Positions 17,470 to 26,597 of a DNA stretch of 64,000 nucleotides are shown here, piece after piece. Under the pieces are notes generated by a model. That model was not told the DNA's origin. It searched no databases and saw only the letters and a program-made list of their open reading frames with translations. Numbering within the stretch: the stretch's first letter is position 1; each line of letters starts with the position of its first letter. A program made the translations under genes and the position numbers. Origin of the DNA: Mycolicibacterium vulneris (GTDB lineage Bacteria; Actinomycetota; Actinomycetes; Mycobacteriales; Mycobacteriaceae); NCBI RefSeq assembly GCF_002104765.1, contig NZ_NCXM01000008.1, forward strand, positions 62,001-126,000, given 5' to 3'.

Positions 17470-19758
17470 CTAATCTTCTTTGGTGATCAACTTGCGCAAT
17501 GCGACCCGGTCCGGCTGCAGCAACTCGGCGATGCGGGGCCGGTTCACCTCAGCAACGATGATCTCGCCGACCTCCTGGTAAACCTCGCTGAAGATGCCGT
17601 GCGATTTCATCTTCGAGGTCTGATACTGGTTGTCCTCGGTGGGCGTCACATAGATCACCGCGTCCGCCTTGAAGCGGTGCACCAGCCAGAGGTGGATCAG
17701 CGTCATCAGCCGCTTCTGCCGTAGCTTCTCGGCGAAGGTGTTCTGGTCGCGCACCTGAAGGATGCTGCGGCCGTGCCGGTCCTTGATCGGATCGACGACG
17801 ACGTTGGCCAGCTGCTCGTCGTCGTTGCCGTAGATGCCCAGCTCGAGCACGTCCGAGCCGGCCCGCCGGGGCCGCAGTTGCACGCGGAGTTTCTCACCGA
17901 GGTTGTAGTTCTCGCTCCACATCGCCAGCCACTCCTCGAGCAGCTTCTTCGGCACCTCGGTCTGCACCAGGTGCTGGTGCTGGGTCGAGCCCTCGCCCAT
18001 CGCCTTGGTGGTTGCGGTGCGGCCCGATGAGGCGGTCAACGCCGCGTCGCTGCGCGGCCCGCCGACCAGGGTTTGCGGTGTGCGGTAAGGCGATTCGACC
18101 AGGCGCATCTTGCGCTGCAGGCGGGCCAGGGCCAGCATGCCGTCCTGCTGCAGCGAGGTGGCGAACTCCTCGGCCGCGACGCCGTCGATCTGGTGCCCGC
18201 CATAGGTGATGAAGTTGAAGACGAAACCCATCTTGCCCAGTTCCTCGGGGAACTGTTTCATCTGCTCGTCGGTCATGCCGGTGGTGTCCCAGTTGAACGA
18301 CGGCGACAGGTTGTAGGCCAGCATCTGGTCGGGGAACTCGGCGTGGATGGCGTCGGCGAACTGCTTGGCGTCGGCCAGGTCGGCGGTCTTGGTCTCCATC
18401 CAGAGGATGTCGGCGAACGGCGCGGCCGCCAGGGATTTCGCGATGGCGTACGGGATGCCGCCGCGGATCTGGTAGTACCCCTCCGGGGTCTTCGACAGCT
18501 CGCAGTCCCAACCGGGGTCGACGCCCAGCTCCTTCGCCTTGGCCTTGGCGGAGTACAGGGACGCACGCGCCGCGAAAGCGCGCCACTCGTCGACGCTCAT
18601 GTCGGCCGGCTCGCCTTCGCTGGCATCGAATTCGAGCACCTCGGCCACGGCCTCGCCGTAGGTCATCAGCCCGGCGTCATCCTCCCAGGCCGCCACGAAC
18701 CGCGACTCGACCTGATCGAACAGGTCGCCGATCGACTTTTGACCGTTCTCGCGCCACGTGTTGACGGCGTCGGAGATCACGCCCTGGATGCCCTGCCGCT
18801 CGAGCCAGGCGCCGGCCTCGGCGTATTCCCCCTCCGGCAGCGCGTAGAGCAGGTGACCGTTGAGGTCTTTGACACCCAGCTCGTAGAAGCGGCGCACCAT
18901 GGCCAGGAAGCACGACTTGTACGACGGGATGTTGAGGTTGGTGGCGCCGAGCAGGAACGGCTGGTCGCGCTCGTCGGCCCGGCTGTCGAGCAGGTTGGCC
19001 GCCTCGGCATCGGTGCGGGCGACGATGATGCCCGGCACCTTCATGATGTCGAGCTGGAAGCGCGCGGCGTTGAGGCGTTTGATCTGCTCGTCCGACGGCA
19101 CCAGCACCTTGCCGCCCTGGTGGCCACACTTCTTGGTGCCGGGGCGCTGGTCCTCGATGTGGTACCCGGGCACGCCGACCTCGACGAACCGGCGGATCAG
19201 GTTGCGCACGTGCGGGTCACCACCGTGGCCGGTGTCCGCGTCGGCGATGATGAACGGCCGGTAGTCGTATTCCGTGGCGGTGGCCCGCTGCTGCTCGCTC
19301 ATGTTCAGGCGCTGGTACTGCTGGTTGCGATCAGCGGTCAGCAGCGCGCGCACCAGCACCGCGGCGTCGTCGGGCACCTGACTCAGCGGGTAGCTGGCGA
19401 GGTCGGGTCCGGGATCCTCGGTGGTGGAGCCCTTGGCGGATGTCGCCCAACCACCCAGATAGATCCCCTCGATGCCCATGCGCTTCATCGCGACGGCCTG
19501 GCCGGGCGAGTACGGGCCGAACGTAGTGATGCTCTTCTTCTCGGCGAACAGCTCGCGGAGCCGCTCGTAGAAGGCGGCCGCCGCGTTGCGGGCGACGGTG
19601 TAGTCGGTGGGGATGGTGCCGCGCTGCTCTGCTACCTGGCGGGCCGTGAAGAGGCGCGTGATGCGAGAAAAACGCGGCTCGTCGAAGTATTGCTGCGTGG
19701 CAGCGACCTCGTCGTCGAACGATGGCCGGACTTGCGTGTCCTTGTCGATGATCGCCAT
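17470..19758 (-). CDS. aceA: Isocitrate lyase 2, full-length long form
   Basis: 762-aa long-form isocitrate lyase that cleaves isocitrate to succinate and glyoxylate, and probably methylisocitrate, in growth on fatty acids and sterols. The catalytic signature KKCGH is at 209-213 (Cys211), preceded by [11 protein letters not shown]-terminal extension of about 150 residues follows the lyase core; in M. tuberculosis ICL2 this domain binds acetyl- or propionyl-CoA and activates the enzyme. In H37Rv the gene is split (aceAa/aceAb, Rv1915-Rv1916); here it is uninterrupted. The ATG at 19758 has an AGGAG site nine bases upstream. Confidence 0.96.
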   Translation of the reverse strand: MAIIDKDTQVRPSFDDEVAATQQYFDEPRFSRITRLFTARQVAEQRGTIPTDYTVARNAAAAFYERLRELFAEKKSITTFGPYSPGQAVAMKRMGIEGIYLGGWATSAKGSTTEDPGPDLASYPLSQVPDDAAVLVRALLTADRNQQYQRLNMSEQQRATATEYDYRPFIIADADTGHGGDPHVRNLIRRFVEVGVPGYHIEDQRPGTKKCGHQGGKVLVPSDEQIKRLNAARFQLDIMKVPGIIVARTDAEAANLLDSRADERDQPFLLGATNLNIPSYKSCFLAMVRRFYELGVKDLNGHLLYALPEGEYAEAGAWLERQGIQGVISDAVNTWRENGQKSIGDLFDQVESRFVAAWEDDAGLMTYGEAVAEVLEFDASEGEPADMSVDEWRAFAARASLYSAKAKAKELGVDPGWDCELSKTPEGYYQIRGGIPYAIAKSLAAAPFADILWMETKTADLADAKQFADAIHAEFPDQMLAYNLSPSFNWDTTGMTDEQMKQFPEELGKMGFVFNFITYGGHQIDGVAAEEFATSLQQDGMLALARLQRKMRLVESPYRTPQTLVGGPRSDAALTASSGRTATTKAMGEGSTQHQHLVQTEVPKKLLEEWLAMWSENYNLGEKLRVQLRPRRAGSDVLELGIYGNDDEQLANVVVDPIKDRHGRSILQVRDQNTFAEKLRQKRLMTLIHLWLVHRFKADAVIYVTPTEDNQYQTSKMKSHGIFSEVYQEVGEIIVAEVNRPRIAELLQPDRVALRKLITKED

Positions 19759-20003
19759 ATCTTCCGCTCCTCTTCGCACACGATTGCACTGAACGCGAGT
19801 CTATCCCCGGGAACGGCGGTTCAATCAGGGGTCGAAGGACTCGAGCCAAAACTGTTGCCGCACCCGGTACTTGCGAGAGCTTTTCGGCGGCGGGTCGGTG
19901 ATCGGCGCGGATCGTTCGCTGCCCGGGATGTTCGCCGACCGGGGTGCCGCGCCGTGGTGGGCGTCAACGCCGTGGGAGACAATACTTTTCGGCACGGTGT
20001 CGA

Positions 20004-20717
20004 TCAGGGGGCGGCTGCACGGCTGGCCAGCCAGTCCCGCTGGCGCCGGACGAACCTTGCGTCGACGACGCCGCCATGGCCCGGGACGTAGATCGCGTCG
20101 GGGCCACCGACCGCCAGCAGCCGGTCCAGTGTCGCCGGCCAGGCCGCGACATCGGAGTCGGTGTCGATCGCGGGGTCGCCGGACTCCTCCACTAAGTCAC
20201 CGGTGAACACCACGACCCGCTCGCCATCGTCCGCGCCGGGCGCGACCACCACCAAGTCCGTCGCGGTGTGGCCACGGCCGAGGTGGGCGATCGCCACCGT
20301 CCGGTCCCCCAGGTCGACGATGGCGTCGTAACCGCCGCTGTGCGCGGGCCGCAAGGCGGCGACCGCCGCGTCCACCTCGGCGGGGTCGGCGCCATGCCGC
20401 AGGGCATCCTTGCGGAGCTGGTCGGTTGCCGAGGAAAGGTGTTCGGCGACCTCGGGGGCGCAGTGCACCCGTGCCCCGGTGAACAGTGATGAACCCAGTA
20501 CGTGGTCGAAGTGCTTGTGCGTCAAGACAATATGGTTCACCGGGCGCCCGGCGAGCAGTCGGACGTCGGCGTCGATCGCGGCCGCCTCGGTGAGCGTGGT
20601 TCCGGTGTCGACGAGCAACGCCCCGTTGCAGCCCCACACCAGCCCGATGGTCACGTCGCAGAACGGGAGCCGGCAGCGATGCACGCCACAGGTCAGTCGT
20701 TCCCAGGCGAGATGCAC
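20004..20717 (-). CDS. Metallo-beta-lactamase-fold hydrolase (Rv1913-like)
   Basis: MBL-fold hydrolase of about 237 aa. The metal-binding motif is THKHFDH (His67, His69, Asp71, His72 counted from 20717), followed by GRGHTATD and the FTGDLV aspartate and PGHGG histidine regions, so the di-metal site is complete. No signal peptide is evident. The start is a GTG at 20717 or a TTG at 20723. The substrate is unknown. By order it matches Rv1913. It is divergent from the ArsR gene, and the operator between them may serve both. The 245 bases before the ICL2 start contain no further gene that I can support. Confidence 0.87.
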   Translation of the reverse strand: MHLAWERLTCGVHRCRLPFCDVTIGLVWGCNGALLVDTGTTLTEAAAIDADVRLLAGRPVNHIVLTHKHFDHVLGSSLFTGARVHCAPEVAEHLSSATDQLRKDALRHGADPAEVDAAVAALRPAHSGGYDAIVDLGDRTVAIAHLGRGHTATDLVVVAPGADDGERVVVFTGDLVEESGDPAIDTDSDVAAWPATLDRLLAVGGPDAIYVPGHGGVVDARFVRRQRDWLASRAAAP

Positions 20718-20780
20718 ACCCAAGAAGGTAGCCGCGCCGGATTCCGGTCACCACCTTTTCCCCGGCCTTCCCGGCGGCCT

Positions 20781-20820
20781 TATGTCGGAAATAGTTGACA
20801 TGTCGGGAATATCCGACATA
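20781..20820. promoter_or_regulatory. ArsR-type operator with direct and inverted repeats
   Basis: Contains TATGTCGGAAATA (20781-20793) repeated as CATGTCGGGAATA (20799-20811), and an inverted pair ATGTCGG/CCGACAT (20800-20806 and 20813-20819). It ends 11 bases before the ArsR GTG, so it is probably the autoregulatory site, and it could also act on the divergent MBL gene. Confidence 0.6.
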
Positions 20821-20831
20821 GATTGGCGGAT

Positions 20832-21146
20832 GTGGCCAGTGTCGATCGCGTCTTCCTGGCGTTGGCCAACCCGGTGCGGCGCGAACTGCTGGAGATCCTC
20901 TTCGACCAACCGCTGTCGGCGGGGGAACTCAGCGAACGGTTCGAGCTCAGCCGGCCGGCGGTCGCCGAGCACCTCAAGGTGCTGCGTGAGGCGGGGCTGG
21001 TGGCTGACCAGCCGCACGGGCGGCATCGCATCTACCGCCTGACCGCGGAGCCGCTGGCGGAGCTCGGCGAATGGTTGCATCCCTTCGAGAAGATCTGGCG
21101 TGCCCGACTGGCCAAGCTCGCCGAGGTGGCGGAGGAGCTGAAATGA
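20832..21146 (+). CDS. ArsR/SmtB-family regulator
   Basis: 104-aa winged-helix regulator: the DNA-binding core LSAGELSERFELSRPAVAEHLKVLREAGLV is followed by the beta-wing GRHRIYRLT. It lacks the metal-binding cysteines of SmtB-type sensors, so it is more like the ArsR proteins that pair with AHSA1/SRPBCC proteins. GTG at 20832 is preferred; a TTG at 20823 would add three residues. The next gene overlaps its stop by ATGA, so the pair is co-translated. It probably represses its own operon through the repeat element just upstream. Confidence 0.88.
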   Translation: MASVDRVFLALANPVRRELLEILFDQPLSAGELSERFELSRPAVAEHLKVLREAGLVADQPHGRHRIYRLTAEPLAELGEWLHPFEKIWRARLAKLAEVAEELK

Positions 21147-21559
21147 CCGAAAGGTCACGGTTCGCGACCATCCGGGTGGATCAATTCGTGGCGGCGCCAC
21201 CGGCCACGGTGTGGCGATTGCTGACCGAACCCGCCCTGATGAAGCTGTGGTGGGCCGAGGGGCAGGTGGCCGCGGTGGTGGGCCACCGGTTCACCCTCGA
21301 CATGCCGGGCTACGGCAAGCAGCCGTGCACGGTGCTCGAGGTCGACCCGCCGCACCGGTTCGTGTACACGTTCACTGCCGCCTGGACACTGACCTGGCGA
21401 TTGGAAGCCGAAGGGGGCGGTACCCGAGTGTTATTGGAACACAGCGGCTTTGACCTCGACGACAATCGCATGGCGCAGGCTTTCGAGCGGATGGGGCCGG
21501 GATGGCGCGACGTCGTCCTCCCCCGGCTCGCTCGGATCGGCGCCCAACCAGGTCCCTGA
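21143..21559 (+). CDS. SRPBCC/AHSA1-like protein in ArsR operon
   Basis: 138-aa helix-grip protein with DQFVAAPPATVWRLLTEPALMKLWW and a C-terminal helix ending in GPGWRDVVLPRL, typical of AHSA1-like proteins paired with ArsR regulators. The ATG at 21143 overlaps the ArsR stop codon. The pairing suggests that this protein binds the small molecule to which the regulator responds; that is an inference from the genomic association. Confidence 0.87.
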   Translation: MTERSRFATIRVDQFVAAPPATVWRLLTEPALMKLWWAEGQVAAVVGHRFTLDMPGYGKQPCTVLEVDPPHRFVYTFTAAWTLTWRLEAEGGGTRVLLEHSGFDLDDNRMAQAFERMGPGWRDVVLPRLARIGAQPGP

Positions 21560-21609
21560 CGCGCCGTGCGGCTGGTTTCGAGCCGCACCGCACTGGCTAT
21601 TTTCCCGAC

Positions 21610-22056
21610 ATGGCTATCACGGATTCCCGCGAAGTCGTCATCGAGGCGACGCCCGACGAAATTATGGATGTGCTGTTCGACATCGAGTCGTTGACCGAGT
21701 GGTCGTCGGCCCACAAGAAGGTCGAAGTGCTCGAGCGCGACGACCAGAATCGCCCGACCAGATCCAGACAGGTCGTCAAACTCGTCGGCGTCAGCGATGA
21801 ACAGGAGCTGGCGTACACCGTCCACGACGACGGCGTGGGCTGGACCCTGATCAGCGCCAAACAGCAACGCGCTCAAGAGGGTCGGTACACGCTCACCCCC
21901 GAAGGCGAATCCACCCGGGTTCACTTCGAGCTGACGGTGGACCTGGTGGCGCCCGTGCCCGGGTTCCTGGTCAAGAAGGGGGCCAAGAGCCTGATGGACA
22001 CGGCCACCGAGGGTCTGCGCAAGCGGGTGCTCGAAGTCGAGAAGCGCGGCAAGTAA
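21610..22056 (+). CDS. SRPBCC / polyketide cyclase-like protein
   Basis: 148-aa protein of the cyclase/dehydrase branch of [34 protein letters not shown] at the start and a final basic helix ([27 protein letters not shown]). This branch is expanded in mycobacteria. The ATG at 21610 is chosen over an upstream start inside the previous gene. Ligand unknown. It begins 50 bases after the ArsR-SRPBCC unit and may be a separate transcript. Confidence 0.88.
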   Translation: MAITDSREVVIEATPDEIMDVLFDIESLTEWSSAHKKVEVLERDDQNRPTRSRQVVKLVGVSDEQELAYTVHDDGVGWTLISAKQQRAQEGRYTLTPEGESTRVHFELTVDLVAPVPGFLVKKGAKSLMDTATEGLRKRVLEVEKRGK

Positions 22057-22123
22057 TGTCACCGCGCCCGGGTTGAAAATCGGGTCCTTCCCCACCGCGA
22101 GCGCGCGAGTCAGACTGTTATTC

Positions 22124-22732
22124 ATGGAATCGACGCCGGCGGGCACGCTTCACCGAATCGCGGCGATCATCGGTGCGCTGGCGATCGCGCCGGGGCTGGC
22201 CGGCTGCGGCGGCCAAGGTCATGGCCACCAGACCACATCGTCGACGCCGAAGATCACCACCCTCGGCCGCACAGTGCCGAACGCGCCCGGGGACGGGCCA
22301 TTGACAATCAGCAGCCCGGCTTTCGCCGACGGTGCGCCGATTCCGGTGCAGTACACCTGCAAAGGCGCCAATATCGCGCCGCCGCTGGCCTGGTCGGCGC
22401 CACGGGGCGCGGCCCTGGTCGTCGACGACCCCGACGCCATCAACGGCCTGTACATCCACTGGGTCGTTGTCGGGATCGCCCCCGGTTCGGGCAGCACCGC
22501 CGACGGTCAGACCCCGGCCGGGGCGACCGCCCTGCCGAACACGGCGGGTCAGCCCGAGTACAAGGGCCCCTGTCCCCCGGCCGGTACCGGAACGCATCAT
22601 TACCGGTTCACCCTCTACCAGCTGCCCAATGACTATCGACTGCCCGGCGGCCTGGCCGGCGTTCAGGCGGCGCAGACGATCGCCGGCGCCGCGACCGCGC
22701 AGGCGCAGCTCACCGGAATGTTCGGCGGCTGA
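22124..22732 (+). CDS. lppC: PEBP/YbhB-like lipoprotein (LppC)
   Basis: 202-aa lipoprotein. The signal ends in LAGC with Cys28, after which lies a PEBP/YbhB domain: [27 protein letters not shown], then VDDPDA, IHWVV and [10 protein letters not shown], the conserved phosphate-site segments of the family. The length matches LppC (Rv1911c), which is also the expected neighbour of the MBL gene. Function of bacterial PEBP proteins is unclear. The ATG at 22124 is chosen because it gives a proper signal peptide. Confidence 0.88.
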   Translation: MESTPAGTLHRIAAIIGALAIAPGLAGCGGQGHGHQTTSSTPKITTLGRTVPNAPGDGPLTISSPAFADGAPIPVQYTCKGANIAPPLAWSAPRGAALVVDDPDAINGLYIHWVVVGIAPGSGSTADGQTPAGATALPNTAGQPEYKGPCPPAGTGTHHYRFTLYQLPNDYRLPGGLAGVQAAQTIAGAATAQAQLTGMFGG

Positions 22733-22749
22733 ACCCGAGCGGGCCCGCC

Positions 22750-23604
22750 ATGCCATCAGAACCGACGTTAGACGTAACGCAGGCAATACAATTCGCCCAG
22801 CTCGTCAATGCGACCTACGGGACGTCGCCCAGCGACCTGACGAATAAGGCCGGTCAAGAGTTGAGCGCCGGCGGCGTCGACTACACCGTGGTCACCACGA
22901 TCTACACCAACGATCTGGCGACCGACATGAACCCGGCCCGTGGCCTCGACGAAGTGTCCATCGGGCTGATCTGCCAAGAGGACAAGACGGGCGACGTCGC
23001 GATCGCGATCCGCGGCACCGAGGGATGGCTGGAATGGATTAACGACGCCGACTTTCTCCAGGTGCCATGCCCGTTCCTGGCCGGCGCCGGGCACACCGAA
23101 GACGGCTTCACCGACATGTACGAATCCCTGCGGACCGGAACCACGCCGGGTTCGCCGACGGTGGTCAACGCGCTCGGGGCACTTCCGTTCGCTCAACCCG
23201 TCGGCTCGGTGACAATCTGCGGGCACAGCCTGGGAGGGGCACTCGCGACACTGCTGGCGCTTGACGTGGCCGCGAACACAACGTTCACCAACCCGGCCGT
23301 TTACACCTACGGCAGTCCACGCACCGGCGATTCGCTGTTTGCGGGCACATTCGACCAGGTCGTCAAGACCTCCTATCGCGTCGCAAACCGCCTGGACATC
23401 GTCCCCGCGCTGCCCCCGCCCATCGACTACGAGCACGTGCTCAATCCGGTTGAGCTGAACCCGGTCCGGTTGCTGCCGCTTCCACCCAAGGTCTTAGTCA
23501 AATACACGGTGCCATGCGAACATTCGCTCGCGACCTACCTGTACCTGTTGTCGCTCCAAACCACCGGCGCGGTCGTGCCCCTGGACCCCGGCTGCCAACC
23601 CTAA
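22750..23604 (+). CDS. Class 3 lipase-like serine hydrolase
   Basis: 284-aa protein of the fungal-type (class 3) lipase family. The nucleophile elbow GHSLGG, the NRLDIVP acid segment and the CEHSLATYL histidine form a plausible Ser-Asp-His triad. The start lacks a signal peptide or lipobox. It is likely a triacylglycerol or other ester hydrolase; the substrate is not predictable. It begins 17 bases after lppC and may share its transcript. It ends one base before the 3' end of the convergent FAD oxidoreductase gene. Confidence 0.87.
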   Translation: MPSEPTLDVTQAIQFAQLVNATYGTSPSDLTNKAGQELSAGGVDYTVVTTIYTNDLATDMNPARGLDEVSIGLICQEDKTGDVAIAIRGTEGWLEWINDADFLQVPCPFLAGAGHTEDGFTDMYESLRTGTTPGSPTVVNALGALPFAQPVGSVTICGHSLGGALATLLALDVAANTTFTNPAVYTYGSPRTGDSLFAGTFDQVVKTSYRVANRLDIVPALPPPIDYEHVLNPVELNPVRLLPLPPKVLVKYTVPCEHSLATYLYLLSLQTTGAVVPLDPGCQP

Positions 23605-25191
23605 TCAGACGGTTCGGCACGCGTCGTCGAGCACCTGATAGGCGGCGTTGTAACCGGGGGTGAAGGTGATGCCCGGTCCGCCATGACATCCGGCGCCGGC
23701 GAGGTACAGGCCGTCGATCCCGATGGGCATATCGAGGAAGCCTTTCGGGCCGGGCCGGTTGGGACCCATCAGGTCGGGGTGCAGCAGCCCGTGGCAGAAG
23801 TCGCCCGAGGGCGCGCCGAACATGGTGTTCATGTGGTAGGGCGCGAACGTGATGTGGCGAATCAGGATGTCCTTGAAGTTCGGCGCCAGGCGGGTGATCT
23901 TGTCGATAACGCGTTGAGCCATCAAGTTTTTGAGATGCCCGTGCTGGTCGCGGGTGACCTCGACCGGGAAGGCGTAGGCGAACGCGCTCGCCGCGTGCTT
24001 TCCGGGCGGCGCCATACCGGGGTCGTGCACCGACGGGATCTGCATTCCCATCGATGGGTTATCCGGAACGACGCCACGCCGGCAGTTTTCCCAGTGCAGC
24101 TGCTGGGATTCGGGTGACCCGAAGATTCCGACCGACTGTTGCATGCCGTCGGCGTTGAGGAACTCATATGGCGGAGCGAATTCGGGCAGCCCATCCAGGG
24201 CGAAGTGGATCTGCACGAACGAGGCCCGGTGGTCGCGGCCGGAGATGCGTGAGACCAGCTGTGCCGGAACATGTTCTGGCGCAATAAGTTCGGTGAGCGT
24301 GATATCCGGCGACAGGTTGGACACCACGATGGGCGCCGAGATCGTCGATCCGTCGCGCAGACGCACACCGGTCACTTTGCCGTGGTCGACGAGGATCTCC
24401 TCGGCCTTGGTGCGGAACCGGATCTCGCCGCCGTGGGCGATGAAGAGCTCGCGCAGATGCGCGGTGAGTGCGCCGATGCCGCCCTTCAGCTTCGTCATCA
24501 TCGCGGTGCTGGCCGCGTCGTTTTGGGGCACGGCTAATGCAAACGCCAAACAGGTTGCGCTGCCCGGTGTGTACGGGCCGCGGTAGGTCGAGTTGACGGC
24601 CAGGAATGCCAGCATCCCGCGCATGACCGCGTGCTTGTCTTTGTCGGGCAGGTAGCGGTCGATCACGTCCATGGCCGAGCCGAACAGCATCTCGTGAATC
24701 GCCCGGCGTTCGGCCTGGTCGGTCGCGCAGGCATACATCTCATCGAGGGTCTTGGGCGGCCGGCGGACGTCGAAGCGGCCCAGCGCCTTCGCCGGTCCCT
24801 GACTCCAGCCGATCAATTCGGCCATGCCGGTGACCGCCTCGATGCCGTGCCTCTCGCTCAGATGCGTCATCAGCCGCATCGGGTCGCGGTAGAAGATCAT
24901 CGGCTCTTCGCCGTGTTCGCCGATGTTGATGGACATCACGTCAGGTTCCACCGCCGGCAGCGTGTCCAGCCCGAGGTCCTTGGTGAGCTGGCTCGCGATG
25001 GGGAACTGCACCGAACCGGCGATCTCGTACCGGAAGCCGTCGATCAATTCGACCGTCGCGGCCATCCCGCCCGCGTAGGTGTTGGCCTCCAGGCACAGCG
25101 TGCGCAGGCCCGCGCGCTGCAGGATCGCCGCGGCGGTCAGCCCGTTGTGCCCGGCGCCCACGACGATTGCGTCGTACTCGGTGTTGGTCAT
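23605..25191 (-). CDS. Phytoene desaturase-like FAD oxidoreductase
   Basis: 528-aa flavoprotein of the CrtI/phytoene dehydrogenase and related carotenoid oxidoreductase group. The dinucleotide-binding motif is VVGAGHNGLTAA near residue 10, with EANTYAGGMA next to it, and the C-terminal FAD motif is GIDGLYLAGAGCHGGPG. No carotenoid pathway neighbours are present, so the substrate is open. The ATG at 25191 fits the family; the longer frame crosses the palindromic operator. It is divergent from a TetR gene that probably regulates it. Confidence 0.9.
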   Translation of the reverse strand: MTNTEYDAIVVGAGHNGLTAAAILQRAGLRTLCLEANTYAGGMAATVELIDGFRYEIAGSVQFPIASQLTKDLGLDTLPAVEPDVMSINIGEHGEEPMIFYRDPMRLMTHLSERHGIEAVTGMAELIGWSQGPAKALGRFDVRRPPKTLDEMYACATDQAERRAIHEMLFGSAMDVIDRYLPDKDKHAVMRGMLAFLAVNSTYRGPYTPGSATCLAFALAVPQNDAASTAMMTKLKGGIGALTAHLRELFIAHGGEIRFRTKAEEILVDHGKVTGVRLRDGSTISAPIVVSNLSPDITLTELIAPEHVPAQLVSRISGRDHRASFVQIHFALDGLPEFAPPYEFLNADGMQQSVGIFGSPESQQLHWENCRRGVVPDNPSMGMQIPSVHDPGMAPPGKHAASAFAYAFPVEVTRDQHGHLKNLMAQRVIDKITRLAPNFKDILIRHITFAPYHMNTMFGAPSGDFCHGLLHPDLMGPNRPGPKGFLDMPIGIDGLYLAGAGCHGGPGITFTPGYNAAYQVLDDACRTV

Positions 25192-25233
25192 GATGTCGGC
25201 CCTCGCCTCCGTCGGGTGATCGCTTGGCAAGAA

Positions 25234-25251
25234 TATGTCAGTACTGACATA
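25234..25251. promoter_or_regulatory. Perfect 18-bp TetR-type palindrome
   Basis: TATGTCAGTACTGACATA is a perfect inverted repeat with no spacer. It lies 42 bases upstream of the FAD oxidoreductase start and 52 bases upstream of the TetR start, in the divergent promoter region. This is the arrangement expected for a TetR autoregulator controlling the adjacent enzyme. Confidence 0.7.
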
Positions 25252-25303
25252 ATTGAAAGATGCCAGTCGTGACCCGCTCGCCTGGGATACGATCACCGCT
25301 GAG

Positions 25304-25903
25304 ATGACCGCCCCAGGCAACCGTCATGAACAACGACGACGATCGACGCATGAGGCACTTCGTCAAGCGGCGTTGAAGTGCTTCGCCCACAAGGGGTTTG
25401 CGAACGTCACCGTCACCGAGCTGGCCCGCGAGGCCGGTGTCACCGAACGCACCTTCTTCCGGCACTTCCCGACCAAGGAAGCCGTGCTCTTCCAGGACTA
25501 CGAGACCCAGTTGGAGTGGCTGGCCGAAGCGCTTGCGCAGCGACCGGCCTCGGAATCGCTGTTCGACGCGGTACTGGCCAGTGTCACCGCTTTCCCGCAC
25601 GACCTCGAAGTGGTGCGCCAGGCCGCGACCGCCCGGGCCGAGCTGATCAGCGCCGAGCGGATCGCCGGTCACCTGCGGGTCGTGCAGTCGTCGTTTGCCC
25701 GCGTGCTCACCGACTTCGTCAGGGGACGCAATCCGGATCTGGCGAACATCGACCTGGCCGCCGAGGTCGCGGGTTCCGCGATTGCCGCGGCCCTTGTTGC
25801 GGCAGTGGAGAATTGGGGCCGCAGAGGTTGCTCCGGCGATCTTGGCGCGGACGTGACCGCGAGTTTGGATCTGATGCGTTCCGGTCTGGCGTCACTTGCC
25901 TGA
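25304..25903 (+). CDS. TetR-family transcriptional regulator
   Basis: 199-aa TetR-type repressor. The helix-turn-helix is at the N-terminus: NVTVTELAREAGVTERTFFRHFPTKEAVLF, a near-canonical match. The C-terminal ligand-binding part is all-helical with an Ala-rich final helix. The ATG at 25304 is the first good start; a TTG at 25253 would abut the operator palindrome. It probably represses itself and the divergent FAD oxidoreductase. The 194 bases that follow contain no gene I can support. Confidence 0.9.
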   Translation: MTAPGNRHEQRRRSTHEALRQAALKCFAHKGFANVTVTELAREAGVTERTFFRHFPTKEAVLFQDYETQLEWLAEALAQRPASESLFDAVLASVTAFPHDLEVVRQAATARAELISAERIAGHLRVVQSSFARVLTDFVRGRNPDLANIDLAAEVAGSAIAAALVAAVENWGRRGCSGDLGADVTASLDLMRSGLASLA

Positions 25904-26097
25904 CGGTTCGCGGCCCCCGCCCGGTGCTCGGGCGGGACCTCCTTGGTGAGCAGGTGGACGAGCGGCGCGCGGGGCCACCCGGTGTCTTCCATGACCAGTG
26001 CCAGAGGGTGCCGATTGTCGGGTCTATGCCTGGCCTCGACGACCACGATCTGGTTTGCTCAGCTCAGTACCTCTCTTCACCGGGCAGGAGTTCGCTG

Positions 26098-26580
26098 ATG
26101 GCCCGTCTCAACGTGCCGGATGGCCCCGGCGGCGAAGCCGCCATGATCTGGACGCTGCGGCCGGAACTCGGCGGCATGGTCGAACGCATGATCCGCGGCG
26201 CTTATCAGCAGAGCATCCTTCCCGCCAATGAGCGCGAGCTCGCCCGGATGCGCATCGCGCAGATCAACGAGTGCGTGGCCTGCTCGGATTTTCGCGCCCA
26301 GTCGGTGTTGGACGCCGGTGTGTCACCCGAGCTGTACGACAATGTCGCCGCGTACGCAGGCTACCCGGGATACACGCCGCGCCAACGCCTTTGCATCGAG
26401 TACGCCGAGCGCTTCGCCACCGACCACGCCTCTCTGGATGACGTCTTCTTTCAACGACTTCGGGAGTTGTTCTCCGACGAGGAGATCTTGGATCTCACGC
26501 TGTGCGTCGCGGTCTTTCTCGGCCTGGGGCGCTCGCTGAGCGTGTTGGGCGTCGACCAGTCCTGCGCCATCGACCTCTGA
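26098..26580 (+). CDS. Carboxymuconolactone decarboxylase/AhpD-like protein
   Basis: 160-aa AhpD-fold protein. The redox motif is CVAC with Cys59 and Cys62 in QINECVACSDFRAQ, as in AhpD-like CMD proteins, so a thiol peroxidase-like role is more likely than decarboxylation. GGCAGGAG lies upstream of the ATG at 26098. It is the first gene of a compact three-gene set with a nitroreductase and an SRPBCC protein. A paralogue with the same CxxC arrangement is at 59455-59949. Confidence 0.88.
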   Translation: MARLNVPDGPGGEAAMIWTLRPELGGMVERMIRGAYQQSILPANERELARMRIAQINECVACSDFRAQSVLDAGVSPELYDNVAAYAGYPGYTPRQRLCIEYAERFATDHASLDDVFFQRLRELFSDEEILDLTLCVAVFLGLGRSLSVLGVDQSCAIDL

Positions 26581-26597
26581 CGACTCGGAAGGAACCC

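Noticed and set aside
18073..20091. 672-codon plus-strand open frame opposite isocitrate lyase 2
   Set aside because: High GC keeps long antisense frames open; the minus strand encodes an unmistakable isocitrate lyase.
20004..21559. Toxin-antitoxin or defence module
   Set aside because: The pair is ArsR plus an SRPBCC protein; no toxin-fold features are visible.
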